A DNA stretch of 64,000 nucleotides, taken from NCBI RefSeq assembly GCF_000284295.1, contig NC_017093.1, forward strand, positions 6,200,001-6,264,000, in the 5' to 3' direction. Positions 34,764-42,308 of this stretch are shown piece by piece. The position numbers were made by a program, and so were the translations under genes. The notes below the pieces were generated by a model. It was given only the letters and a program-made list of their open reading frames with translations, ran no database searches and was not told the origin of the DNA. Source of the stretch: Actinoplanes missouriensis 431 (GTDB lineage: Bacteria > Actinomycetota > Actinomycetes > Mycobacteriales > Micromonosporaceae). Within the stretch, counting starts at the first letter, position 1. Every line of letters starts with the position of its first letter.

Positions 34764-35421
34764 GCGAGACGTCCTTGTCGGCGGCGTCCACCGTGGCCGC
34801 GGTCTGCTGGCGGGCGATGTTGAGCGTGTCGACGTGCACCGGCGGCTCGTCCCGCTGCAGCGTGACCGCGGTCCGCCAGAGGATCTTCAGGTCGAGGGCC
34901 GGCGACCAGTTGTCGACGTACCACCGGTCCAGGATGAAACGCTGCGGCCAGTCGATGTCGTCCCGGCCGTTGACCTGGGCCCACCCGGTGATGCCGGGTT
35001 TCACCTCGAGGCGGCGGGCGTCCTCGGCGGAGTAGTTGGCGACCTGCGGCAGCACGTCCGGGCGGGGGCCGACCAGGTTCATCTGCCCGCGCACCACGTT
35101 GATCAGCTGAGGCAGCTCGTCGAGGCTGGTGCGGCGCAGGAAGCGGCCGCACGGGGTGATCCGCGGGTCGTTCTCCAGCAGGCCGAACGGGTCGTCGATG
35201 CCGAGCTCGGCGCTGAGCGCCACCGAGTTGTGCACCATCGACCGGAACTTGAGCATCCGGAACGGCGTGCCGGCCCGCCCGGCCCGGTCCTGGACGAAGA
35301 ACACGCCCTTGCCGTCGGCGATCCGGATCCACGCCGCGAGCGCGAGGATCACGGGGGCGAGGAGGACCAGCATGACGGCGGCGACCAGCCGCTGCAGGCC
35401 GTTCCAGAGAATGCGTGTCAC
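34753..35421 (-). CDS. Undecaprenyl-phosphate sugar phosphotransferase (priming)
   Basis: 222 aa, the short form of the bacterial sugar transferase family: one N-terminal transmembrane helix (LVAAVMLVLLAPVILALAAW), then FFVQDRAGRAGTPFRMLKFRSM, LRRTSLDELPQLINVVRGQM and LVGPRPD. Transfers sugar-1-phosphate to undecaprenyl phosphate, the first step of repeat-unit assembly. GTG start with GGAGGTAGTC upstream; ends overlapping the aminotransferase-fold gene. Confidence 0.93.
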   Translation of the reverse strand: MTRILWNGLQRLVAAVMLVLLAPVILALAAWIRIADGKGVFFVQDRAGRAGTPFRMLKFRSMVHNSVALSAELGIDDPFGLLENDPRITPCGRFLRRTSLDELPQLINVVRGQMNLVGPRPDVLPQVANYSAEDARRLEVKPGITGWAQVNGRDDIDWPQRFILDRWYVDNWSPALDLKILWRTAVTLQRDEPPVHVDTLNIARQQTAATVDAADKDVSRVA

Positions 35422-35441
35422 GACTACCTCCGCAGGGTGTC

Positions 35442-36698
35442 TCAGATCGACTCGACGGTGGGTCCGGTGAGGCGGTGGCGGGTGTCCAGCACGTAGGTGG
35501 CGTGCTGCACGACGAGATCCAGGTCGAAGTCGTCGTGGTCGGCGAGCAGCACCACGGCGTCCGCGGCGGCGACCTGTTCCGGCGTGAGCGAGACCCGGGC
35601 GACCCGGCTGTCCACGTGCGCGTCCTCGACCACGTGCGGGTCGGCGGCCCGTACCTCGGCGCCCATCTCCAGCAGCAGCGCGGCGACCCGCCGGGCCGGC
35701 GACTCGCGCGCGTCGCCGCTGTTCTTCTTGTAGGCGAGGCCGAGCAGCAGGATCGTCGAGCCGTTGACCGCCTTGCGCCGGGTGTTCAGCGCGGCGACCA
35801 GGCGGCGGGCCACGTAGTCCGGCATGTGGTTGTTGATGTCGTTGGCCAGCTCGACGAAGCGGAAGCTCTGGCCGAGGGTCCGCTGCACCCGCCAGGAGAG
35901 GTAGGACGGGTCGATCGGCAGGCAGTGCCCGCCGACGCCGGGCCCGGGTACGAACCGCATGTACCCGAACGGCTTCGAGCTGGCCGCGTCGATCGCCTCC
36001 CAGACGTCGATGCCGAGCTCGTGCGCGTACACCGCGAGCTCGTTGACCAGGGCGATGTTGACGTGCCGGAAGGTGTTCTCGAGCAGCTTGGCGAGCTCGG
36101 CCACCTTGGGGTCGGAGACCGGCACGGTGTGCTCGACCACCGAGGCGTAGAACGCGCGCACCCTCTCCAGCGACGCCGGGTTGATCCCGGAGACCACCTT
36201 GGGCGTGGTCGCGAGGTTCCACTCGCGGTTGCCCGGGTCTATCCGCTCCGGGCTGTACCCCAGGTGGAAGTCGACGCCGGCGATCAGCCCGGAGCCCTCT
36301 TCGAGCAGCGGCGCGACCAGCTCGGTGGTGGTGCCCGGATAGGTGGTGGACTCCAGCGCGACGGTCGCGCCGGGGCGCAGGTACCGCGCCAGGGTGCGGG
36401 CACAGTCCTCGATGTAGCGCAGGTCGGGGGTGCCCTCGCGGAGCGGGGTCGGCACCGCGATCACGGCGATGTCGAAGCCGCCGCAGGAGCGCGGGTCGGA
36501 CGACGGGCTGAAGGTGCCGGCGGCTAGGACGGCCTGCAGGTCGGCGGAGGAGACGTCGTCGACGTACGACTCTCCGGCGGCGAGCCGCTTGATCCGATCG
36601 TCGTCGACGTCGAAGCCGACGACCGTGTGCCCGACCTGGGCGGCACGGACCGCGAGCGGCAGTCCGACGTACCCCTGACCGGCGATGACGACCCGCAT
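35442..36698 (-). CDS. Nucleotide-sugar dehydrogenase (UDP-ManNAc/UDP-glucose dehydrogenase family)
   Basis: 418 aa. N-terminal NAD site VVIAGQGYVGLPLAVRAAQ; catalytic Cys in GVGGHCLPIDPSYL; middle-domain STTYPGTT and GYSPERIDPGN as in WecC/TviB-type enzymes. Oxidises a UDP-sugar C6 to a uronic acid, giving the polymer an acidic sugar. AAGGAGAG ribosome site. Lies between the dehydratase and the priming transferase genes. Confidence 0.92.
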   Translation of the reverse strand: MRVVIAGQGYVGLPLAVRAAQVGHTVVGFDVDDDRIKRLAAGESYVDDVSSADLQAVLAAGTFSPSSDPRSCGGFDIAVIAVPTPLREGTPDLRYIEDCARTLARYLRPGATVALESTTYPGTTTELVAPLLEEGSGLIAGVDFHLGYSPERIDPGNREWNLATTPKVVSGINPASLERVRAFYASVVEHTVPVSDPKVAELAKLLENTFRHVNIALVNELAVYAHELGIDVWEAIDAASSKPFGYMRFVPGPGVGGHCLPIDPSYLSWRVQRTLGQSFRFVELANDINNHMPDYVARRLVAALNTRRKAVNGSTILLLGLAYKKNSGDARESPARRVAALLLEMGAEVRAADPHVVEDAHVDSRVARVSLTPEQVAAADAVVLLADHDDFDLDLVVQHATYVLDTRHRLTGPTVESI

Positions 36699-36808
36699 GG
36701 GCGTGCTCTCCTTCTGCTTCTCCGGATGGCTCTTCTGCCGGGACCGGGCCGTTTTCTTGGTCTGCGGCGGGCGCACGGCCCGCGACCGGGCCGTCTTGGC
36801 ACGCTTGA

Positions 36809-38746
36809 TCACGGGCGCCGGGCCGGCGGGACCGCTGCGGCCTGCGGGTGGCGCTGCTTGCTGACGGGCGCCGGGCGGTGCCATCCGTTCGGCACGGCGG
36901 TGGCCGGGCCGGGCGACGTCTGGTGTACGGGCAGAGCCGGCGACTCGGCGAGCCAGTGCAGGACGGCGATCAGGTCGGCCCGGGGCGCTGCCGGATCGAG
37001 CAGGGACAGCACCGCGCCGTCCAGCGGCGGCACCGGGGCCTGCGAGATCAGCGGGTGGTTGGGCCGGTGATCGGGCTCGTCCGGCCCGAGCAGGATCTCG
37101 GCGATCTTCTCCCCCGGCCGCAGCCCGGTGTAGACGATCTGGATGTGCTGGTCGGCGGCGTCGGCGATGCGCTTGGCCACGTCGGCGATGCGGACCGGCT
37201 CGCCCATGTCCAGGACCAGCACCTCGCCGGCGCTGTCCAGCGCGCCGGCCTGGACGACCAGCCGGACCGCCTCCTGGACGGTCATGAAGTACCGGTTGAC
37301 GTCCGGGTGGGTCACGGTGATCGGTCCGCCGGACTCGACCTGCGCGGCGAACGCGGTGAGCACCGAGCCGCGGCTGCCGAGCACGTTGCCGAACCGGACG
37401 CTGCAGTAGGTGCCGGTCGACAGCGCGTCGGCCGCGGCGGTGAGCCGCTCGGTGATCCGCTTGGAGTACCCGAGGACGCTGCACGGGTCGGCGGCCTTGT
37501 CGGTGGAGATGTTGACCAGCCGGTCGACGTTGTGCCGCAGCGCGGTCTGGAGGATCTGGTACGTACCGATGATGTTGGTCTTGAGGGCCTCGGAGGGGTG
37601 CATCTCCAGCAGCGGCAGGTGTTTCAGGGCTGCGGCGTGGAAGACGACGTGCGGCTTGTGCTCGGCGAACACCTCGTCGAGGCGCTGCTGGTCACGGATG
37701 TCGGCGACGACCAGGTTGCGGTCGTCGAGCATGCCCCGGCCGTCCAGCGAGAGCTGCACGGCGTGCAGGCCGGACTCGTCGCGGTCCAGCATGATCAGCT
37801 GCGCCGGGTTGAACCGGGCGACCTGCCGGCACAGCTCCGAGCCGATCGAGCCGCCGGCGCCGGTGACCAGCACCCGGCGGCCTTCCAGGTACCCGGCGAC
37901 GGCGGCCAGGTCGATGCCGATCTCGCGGCGGCCGAGCAGGTCCTCGTGGCTGACCGGGCGGATGTCCTCGACCCGGACCTTGCGGCCGAACAGCTCGACA
38001 ACCGGCGGCACCACCTTGAGGTCGGCGTTGAGCGGCCGGGCCAGGTCGGTGAGCGCCCGGATCAGCTCGGCGCTGGCGCTGGGGATCGCGATGACCACGG
38101 CCTCGGCGTCGAACCGGCGGACCACCTCGGCCATCGCGTCACGGTTCCCGGCCACCGGGACACCCATGATCCGGTACGTCCGTTTGGCCGGATCGTCGTC
38201 GAGCAGGGCGACCGGGACGTAGGGGCTGCGCGGGCTGCGCAGCATGGCCCGGATGACCTGGGTGGCGCCCTCGCCGGCGCCCATCACCACGACCCGGATC
38301 CCGTGCTCCGGCTTGGGGCGCAGCCGGCTGTCCTTGAGCAGCCGGACCGTGTAGCGCACCCCCGCGGCGAAAACCAGGGCGATCAGGCCGGCCGCGATGA
38401 TCGCGGAGCGGGGCACCAGCCGTCCGAGCAGCGTGTCCAGCAGGAACAGGGCCGGCGTCACGACCACCGCGGTCTTCACCAGCGCGGCGATCTCCTCGAA
38501 GCAGCCGTACGCCCAGCGGCCGGTGTAGAGGCCGAAGTGGATGCCGGCGGCGGTGTGCACGAGCGCGGCGACGGCGGAGAGGGCGACCAGGCCGCGGAAG
38601 TCGACCTCGCCGATCCGCCCGTCGTGGCGCAGCAGGGTGGCGATGAGGAGCGCGGCCGCGAGGGCCAGCGCGTCGGTCCCGGCACGGGCGGCCCGGCCGG
38701 GTAATACGCTCGCGAACCAGGGCGACGCTGATCGCCGTGCCTGCAT
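36809..38746 (-). CDS. Membrane UDP-GlcNAc 4,6-dehydratase (CapD/WbpM/EpsC family)
   Basis: 645 aa. Four N-terminal helices (residues 20-150), a CoA-binding-like Rossmann segment VVVMGAGEGATQVIR, then the extended SDR domain with VLVTGAGGSIGSEL, FHAAALKHLPLLE and the catalytic Lys in GYSKRITERL. Long membrane-bound form typical of this family; the SMK-type catalytic triad variant is expected. Makes the 4-keto-6-deoxy sugar for the aminotransferases. First gene of the leftward operon; its promoter must lie in 38747-39183. The C-terminal 60 residues are Pro/Ala/Gln rich. Confidence 0.93.
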   Translation of the reverse strand: MQARRSASPWFASVLPGRAARAGTDALALAAALLIATLLRHDGRIGEVDFRGLVALSAVAALVHTAAGIHFGLYTGRWAYGCFEEIAALVKTAVVVTPALFLLDTLLGRLVPRSAIIAAGLIALVFAAGVRYTVRLLKDSRLRPKPEHGIRVVVMGAGEGATQVIRAMLRSPRSPYVPVALLDDDPAKRTYRIMGVPVAGNRDAMAEVVRRFDAEAVVIAIPSASAELIRALTDLARPLNADLKVVPPVVELFGRKVRVEDIRPVSHEDLLGRREIGIDLAAVAGYLEGRRVLVTGAGGSIGSELCRQVARFNPAQLIMLDRDESGLHAVQLSLDGRGMLDDRNLVVADIRDQQRLDEVFAEHKPHVVFHAAALKHLPLLEMHPSEALKTNIIGTYQILQTALRHNVDRLVNISTDKAADPCSVLGYSKRITERLTAAADALSTGTYCSVRFGNVLGSRGSVLTAFAAQVESGGPITVTHPDVNRYFMTVQEAVRLVVQAGALDSAGEVLVLDMGEPVRIADVAKRIADAADQHIQIVYTGLRPGEKIAEILLGPDEPDHRPNHPLISQAPVPPLDGAVLSLLDPAAPRADLIAVLHWLAESPALPVHQTSPGPATAVPNGWHRPAPVSKQRHPQAAAVPPARRP

Positions 38747-38922
38747 GGAATCCCCCTCGTACGATGCCGGTTCTCCGGCAGCGGAACCCGTTTTCGCGCG
38801 ACAAGAAATGCGAGCCGACGGAATACATTTCCGGCAGACCGGAAATGCCAGCGTCCACTCGCCTCGGATGACCGTTTGAAGCTTTCTGCAGAATTAGACT
38901 TGCAGCCGGGCAAGGCCGATTA

Positions 38923-38938
38923 CAGTAGCAATTGTCAT
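38923..38938 (-). promoter_or_regulatory. 16-mer shared with 16018-16033
   Basis: On the minus strand reads ATGACAATTGCTACTG, 177 nt upstream of the 4,6-dehydratase start and pointing toward it. Confidence 0.6.
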
Positions 38939-38954
38939 GGCCTACGCGAGGATC

Positions 38955-38981
38955 GTTCATGTTCCTCGTTTTGGCATGAAC
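38955..38981. promoter_or_regulatory. Inverted repeat GTTCATG-N13-CATGAAC
   Basis: 7-bp perfect arms with a 13-nt spacer; flanking ATC/GAT can extend it with a 2-nt offset. Candidate operator. Confidence 0.4.
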
Positions 38982-39032
38982 ACGATGATTCGATCAAACC
39001 GATCGGGCGGTCGAACCAGCCATTCGGGCGAG

Positions 39033-39077
39033 GATGTCATGCTGAGAGTGAGAACCTCTCGCCTTATGCATGACATC
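39033..39077. repeat. Nested inverted repeat upstream of the glycosyltransferase
   Basis: Outer arms GATGTCATGC (39033-39042) and GCATGACATC (39068-39077) are perfect 10-bp complements; inside, GAGAG and CTCTC form a second stem. Could be a cruciform, an mRNA leader structure for the gene at 39184, or ends of a small lost element. Confidence 0.6.
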
Positions 39078-39183
39078 TGCGACTTACGCCGGGCGCATTA
39101 TTCCGGCAGCGTCTTTCCGGCAACGTGTTTTGGCGCGGGTGTCGCAAGCGTTCTGTCGTCAATGCGACCGGGGGACATGAGAG

Positions 39184-40434
39184 ATGAGGGTGCTCCACGT
39201 CATCAGCGCACCGGGGCCGGGCGGGGCGACCCACCAGGTGCGGTTGCTCGTGCGCCGGCTGCCGCACGACCACGAGGTCGTCCTGCTGGAGCCCTCGTCA
39301 GGGGCGCCGGAGGGACTCCCCGGCCCGGACCGGATCCTCGCGCGCAGCGATCCGGGCCGGCCGGACGTGCGGGCGCTGCGCGCGGAGGGCGTGCGGGTGC
39401 ATCGGGTGACCGCGACGCGGGACGCGGACCTCGCCGCGATCGGGCGCCTGCGGCGGCTGATCCACCACGGGCGGTTCGACCTGGTGCACACCCACCTCTA
39501 CCGGGCGTGCGTGCAGGGGCGGATAGCGGCGCGGCTGGCCGGCGTTCGACCGGTCGTCGCCACCGAGCACCACCTGGGCGCCGCGGCCCTGGAGGGGCGC
39601 AGGGTCTCCCCCGGCGTGCGCGCGCTCTACCGGGCCGGGGAACGGTTCGGGCAGATCACCGTCGCGGCGTCCCCGGCGATCGCCGCGCGGCTGCGCGCGT
39701 GGGGCGTGCCGGAGCGGCGGATCACCATGATCCCCAAGGCGATCGACGCGGCCGAGTTCCGCTTCGACGCGCGGCTGCGCGAGGCGGCCCGGGCCCGGCT
39801 GGGCGTCGCGCCCGGCGTCCCGCTGGTCGGCGGCGTCGGGCGGCTCGACCCGGACAAGCGGTTCGACCTGCTGATCCGGGCGATCGCCGAGGCGCCGGAC
39901 GCGTGCCTGCTGCTGGTCGGCGACGGCCCGGCCCGGCCCGCGCTGGAACGCCTCGCGGTGATCGAGGGGGTCGCCGACCGGGTGCTCTTCGCCGGGGCCG
40001 TCGCACACGCCCGCGAGCTGCTCTGCGCCATGGACGTCTTCGTCTCGCCCGGCTCCGGCGGCTTCGGGCTGGCCGCCCTGGAGGCGATCGCGGCCGGGCT
40101 GCCCGTGCTCTACGCCACCTGCCCGCCGCTGGAGGAACGGCTCGCGGCTCGCACCCCGGTCCGCGGCACCCACCGGCTCTCCCCGCGCGACCGGGAGTCG
40201 CTGCCCCGGGCCCTGCGCGCCGAACTGCTCTGCCTGGCCGAGCGCGAGGACGCGCGGCTGCCGGCCCGGGCGGTGGCGTCCCGGTACTCCGCGGACCACC
40301 TGGCGGCCGCTGTCGGCCGGCTTTACGAAACGGTCGCCGGCCGGCCCGCCGTCACACCGCTATCGGCGCCGCATGGGCCGGGCGGGCGAACGAGCACCTT
40401 TCCACTGCCCGGCGGAAACGTGCGGAACGCATGA
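39184..40434 (+). CDS. Family 4 glycosyltransferase
   Basis: 416 aa. Begins MRVLHVISAPGPGGATHQVRLL, with TEHHLGAAALEG, IPKAIDAAEF, GGVGRLDPDKRFDLLIRA and the EX7E-like SGGFGLAALEAIAAGLPVL block: a GT-B fold retaining glycosyltransferase. GGGGGA lies just upstream. Transcribed away from the dehydratase operon and sharing its control region. Probably adds a further sugar to the repeat unit. Its 3' end overlaps the convergent VanZ gene by 83 nt. Confidence 0.9.
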   Translation: MRVLHVISAPGPGGATHQVRLLVRRLPHDHEVVLLEPSSGAPEGLPGPDRILARSDPGRPDVRALRAEGVRVHRVTATRDADLAAIGRLRRLIHHGRFDLVHTHLYRACVQGRIAARLAGVRPVVATEHHLGAAALEGRRVSPGVRALYRAGERFGQITVAASPAIAARLRAWGVPERRITMIPKAIDAAEFRFDARLREAARARLGVAPGVPLVGGVGRLDPDKRFDLLIRAIAEAPDACLLLVGDGPARPALERLAVIEGVADRVLFAGAVAHARELLCAMDVFVSPGSGGFGLAALEAIAAGLPVLYATCPPLEERLAARTPVRGTHRLSPRDRESLPRALRAELLCLAEREDARLPARAVASRYSADHLAAAVGRLYETVAGRPAVTPLSAPHGPGGRTSTFPLPGGNVRNA

Positions 40435-40924
40435 GCCGGTGGAACAGCAGAAAGCCGAGATAGGCGCCGGACGTGTTCGATATCAGGTCGTTCACGTCCG
40501 CCCAGCGGTTGCCGTGCAGGGTGAGCACCAGCGCGGCCTGGGTCAGCTCGATCGCCAGGCTCAGCAGGAAACCGGTGAGCACCACCCGGCGCTGGTCGCG
40601 GACGCCGAACACGACGTGCAGCACGGCCGCGAGCGGCACCGTCATCACGATGTTCAGCAGGAAGTCGGTCGGGCGCATGCTGACCACCGGCTCCAGGATC
40701 AGCCGGTTGGCCTCGAGCTCGCCGCCGCCCCAGGAGAGGCGCATCGGCAGCATCGTCGCGCCGAGGATCGCCACCGCGTACCACCCGGCGGCCCAGCCGG
40801 CCAGAAGTCTGCGAATGGTCAGCATGCGGCGGGCGCCGAGGGCCAGACCGGTGACGACCATCAGGACGACGCCCAGGGGCAGGAGCACGGGCAGGGCGGG
40901 GATGTCGAGGTGGTGGTTCTGCAT
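40352..40924 (-). CDS. VanZ-like membrane protein
   Basis: 190 aa with five hydrophobic segments and the VanZ block FLLNIVMTVPLAAVLHVVFG ... LSLAIELTQAALV ... RWADVNDLISNTSGAYLGF. The family name comes from a teicoplanin-resistance gene, but most members have unknown roles at the cell envelope. Lies 43 nt downstream of the LuxR regulator, same strand, so they may form an operon. Confidence 0.88.
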   Translation of the reverse strand: MQNHHLDIPALPVLLPLGVVLMVVTGLALGARRMLTIRRLLAGWAAGWYAVAILGATMLPMRLSWGGGELEANRLILEPVVSMRPTDFLLNIVMTVPLAAVLHVVFGVRDQRRVVLTGFLLSLAIELTQAALVLTLHGNRWADVNDLISNTSGAYLGFLLFHRLMRSARFRRAVERCSFARPAHAAPIAV

Positions 40925-40967
40925 CCGTTCCCACGCTACGCCGGAGGCCTGAACGGGCCCTGGGAGA

Positions 40968-41573
40968 TCAGCGCAGCCAGCCCTCCTTGCGGGCTATCCG
41001 GATGGCGTCCAGCCGGTTGCGCGCGCCGGTCTTCGTGATGATCGCGGACAGGTAGTTCCGCACCGTGCCGCCGGACAGGTAGAGCCGGCCGGCGATCTCC
41101 TTCACGGACTCGCCCTCCGCCGCGAGCCCGAGGACCTCCAGCTCCCGCGTGCTGAGCCCGCGGTCGGTGTTGAGCGAGGCGGCCTGCAGCATCGGCGACA
41201 CCACCCGCTCACCGCGGGCCAGGCGGCGCACCGCGTCCGCCAGCATGCTCGGCGAGGAGTCCTTGAGCAGGAAGTTCAGCCCGCCGTTCCACCGCCGGGG
41301 TGGGAGCATGCCGCGTTTGCTCGGGTCACAGAGCAGCAGCATCGAGCAGGACGGGATAGCGGTGTGCAGCTCGTCGGCGATCGGCAGGACCTGGCTCACC
41401 ATGTACTGCGTGTCGATCACCACGACGCCGGGCCAGAGCTGGGCCGCGCGCTGCGCAAGGTCACCGCCGATCGGCAGGGTGTCGACATAGTGCATGTCCG
41501 GTTCGGTCTCGAGGAACGTCCGCACCGGGACACCGAAGTATCCCTCGTCTCTGACAACGACGACCCGGATCAT
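40968..41573 (-). CDS. NarL/LuxR-family response regulator (orphan)
   Basis: 201 aa. Receiver-like domain (about 1-115: RVVVVRDEGYFGVPV, VVVIDTQ with the phosphoacceptor Asp, FLLKDSSP with the conserved Lys) and LuxR HTH at about 135-195 (LSTRELEVLGLAAEGESVKEIAGRLYLSGGTVRNYLSAI). The acidic pair after strand 1 is Asp9-Glu10. No histidine kinase is adjacent. It is the regulator closest to the right polysaccharide arm and a candidate to read the shared 16-mer; that link is a guess. Confidence 0.88.
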   Translation of the reverse strand: MIRVVVVRDEGYFGVPVRTFLETEPDMHYVDTLPIGGDLAQRAAQLWPGVVVIDTQYMVSQVLPIADELHTAIPSCSMLLLCDPSKRGMLPPRRWNGGLNFLLKDSSPSMLADAVRRLARGERVVSPMLQAASLNTDRGLSTRELEVLGLAAEGESVKEIAGRLYLSGGTVRNYLSAIITKTGARNRLDAIRIARKEGWLR

Positions 41574-42267
41574 CACACCACCCTCGTCGAAGGACACGCT
41601 GGATGCACTTACCTTTCTATCGCCCCGTGTCCATTCCGGTCGCGCCGGGGCGGCAGAATTTCCATTGATCTCAATAAACGCGAGTCGTGCCAGCTCAGGA
41701 CAGATCCGTGCCAACGGCGGGCGCCGCTGAACACCTACTTAACGTAACGGGCGGAGGCACTCTTCGCACAGAGCCCTAGCCGATCGACTGACTGAGGTTT
41801 ACCGGATCTACGATGCGGTGGCCGGAAATCACCCGCACATCGATCAATTACACCGAAGAAATCAAGGGCAAAACCGGACAAATTCCGACTTGTACGGCGG
41901 GAAAGTGATCAGTATTCGCCATTGCGATCACCTGAAAGTGATAATGGCGGGGCACCGCAACCGGACCGTTATTCGATCAATTAGGGGCAGCCGCCGACCG
42001 AAAAGGATTATCTGTGCGCCGGACCACCCGGGAGCGGTCCCCCGAACAGGCGACAGAAGGTCTTCCAGGCGGCGACCAGACGCCCGGCGTCACGCGACAC
42101 GGGGCGTGACGGGAGGCATGGCGTGACGGGACGGCGGGCGTGACGGGACGGCGGGCGTGACGGGACGGCGGGCGTGATGGGACGCCGGGGGCGGCGGCGG
42201 GATGCGCCGGCGGGAGGGACGTCAGTCGCCCGGCGTGCCGGGGGACTTGGGTAGCGCGTACCCGATG
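41574..42267. other. 700-bp intergenic region with a 17-bp tandem repeat
   Basis: No gene with a ribosome site or family resemblance on either strand. 41600-42010 is markedly less GC-rich than its surroundings and includes the promoter of the LuxR gene; 42104-42188 is a tandem repeat. Confidence 0.65.
42104..42188 (+). repeat. 17-bp tandem repeat x5
   Basis: GCGTGACGGGACGGCGG repeated: three identical central copies (42121-42171) flanked by one diverged copy on each side. Confidence 0.9.
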
Positions 42268-42301
42268 GGTGGGCGCGCCCGGGAAGACGAGCGCGCCCAC
42301 C
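42268..42301 (-). terminator. Terminator of the M14 peptidase gene
   Basis: Perfect 11-bp inverted repeat GGTGGGCGCGC / GCGCGCCCACC with a 12-nt loop, 8 nt downstream of the stop. Confidence 0.75.
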
Positions 42302-42308
42302 GCCGGGT

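Larger units (their letters stand above)
38747..39183. promoter_or_regulatory. Divergent regulatory region of the right polysaccharide arm
   Basis: 437-bp AT-richer region without a convincing gene (a 65-codon frame from 38876 has no ribosome site). Contains the shared 16-mer (38923-38938, minus), GTTCATG...CATGAAC (38955-38981) and a nested inverted repeat at 39033-39077. Confidence 0.7.

Noticed and set aside
38876..39073. 65-codon plus-strand frame in the right-arm control region
   Set aside because: No ribosome site, no family resemblance, and it spans the shared 16-mer and the inverted repeats.
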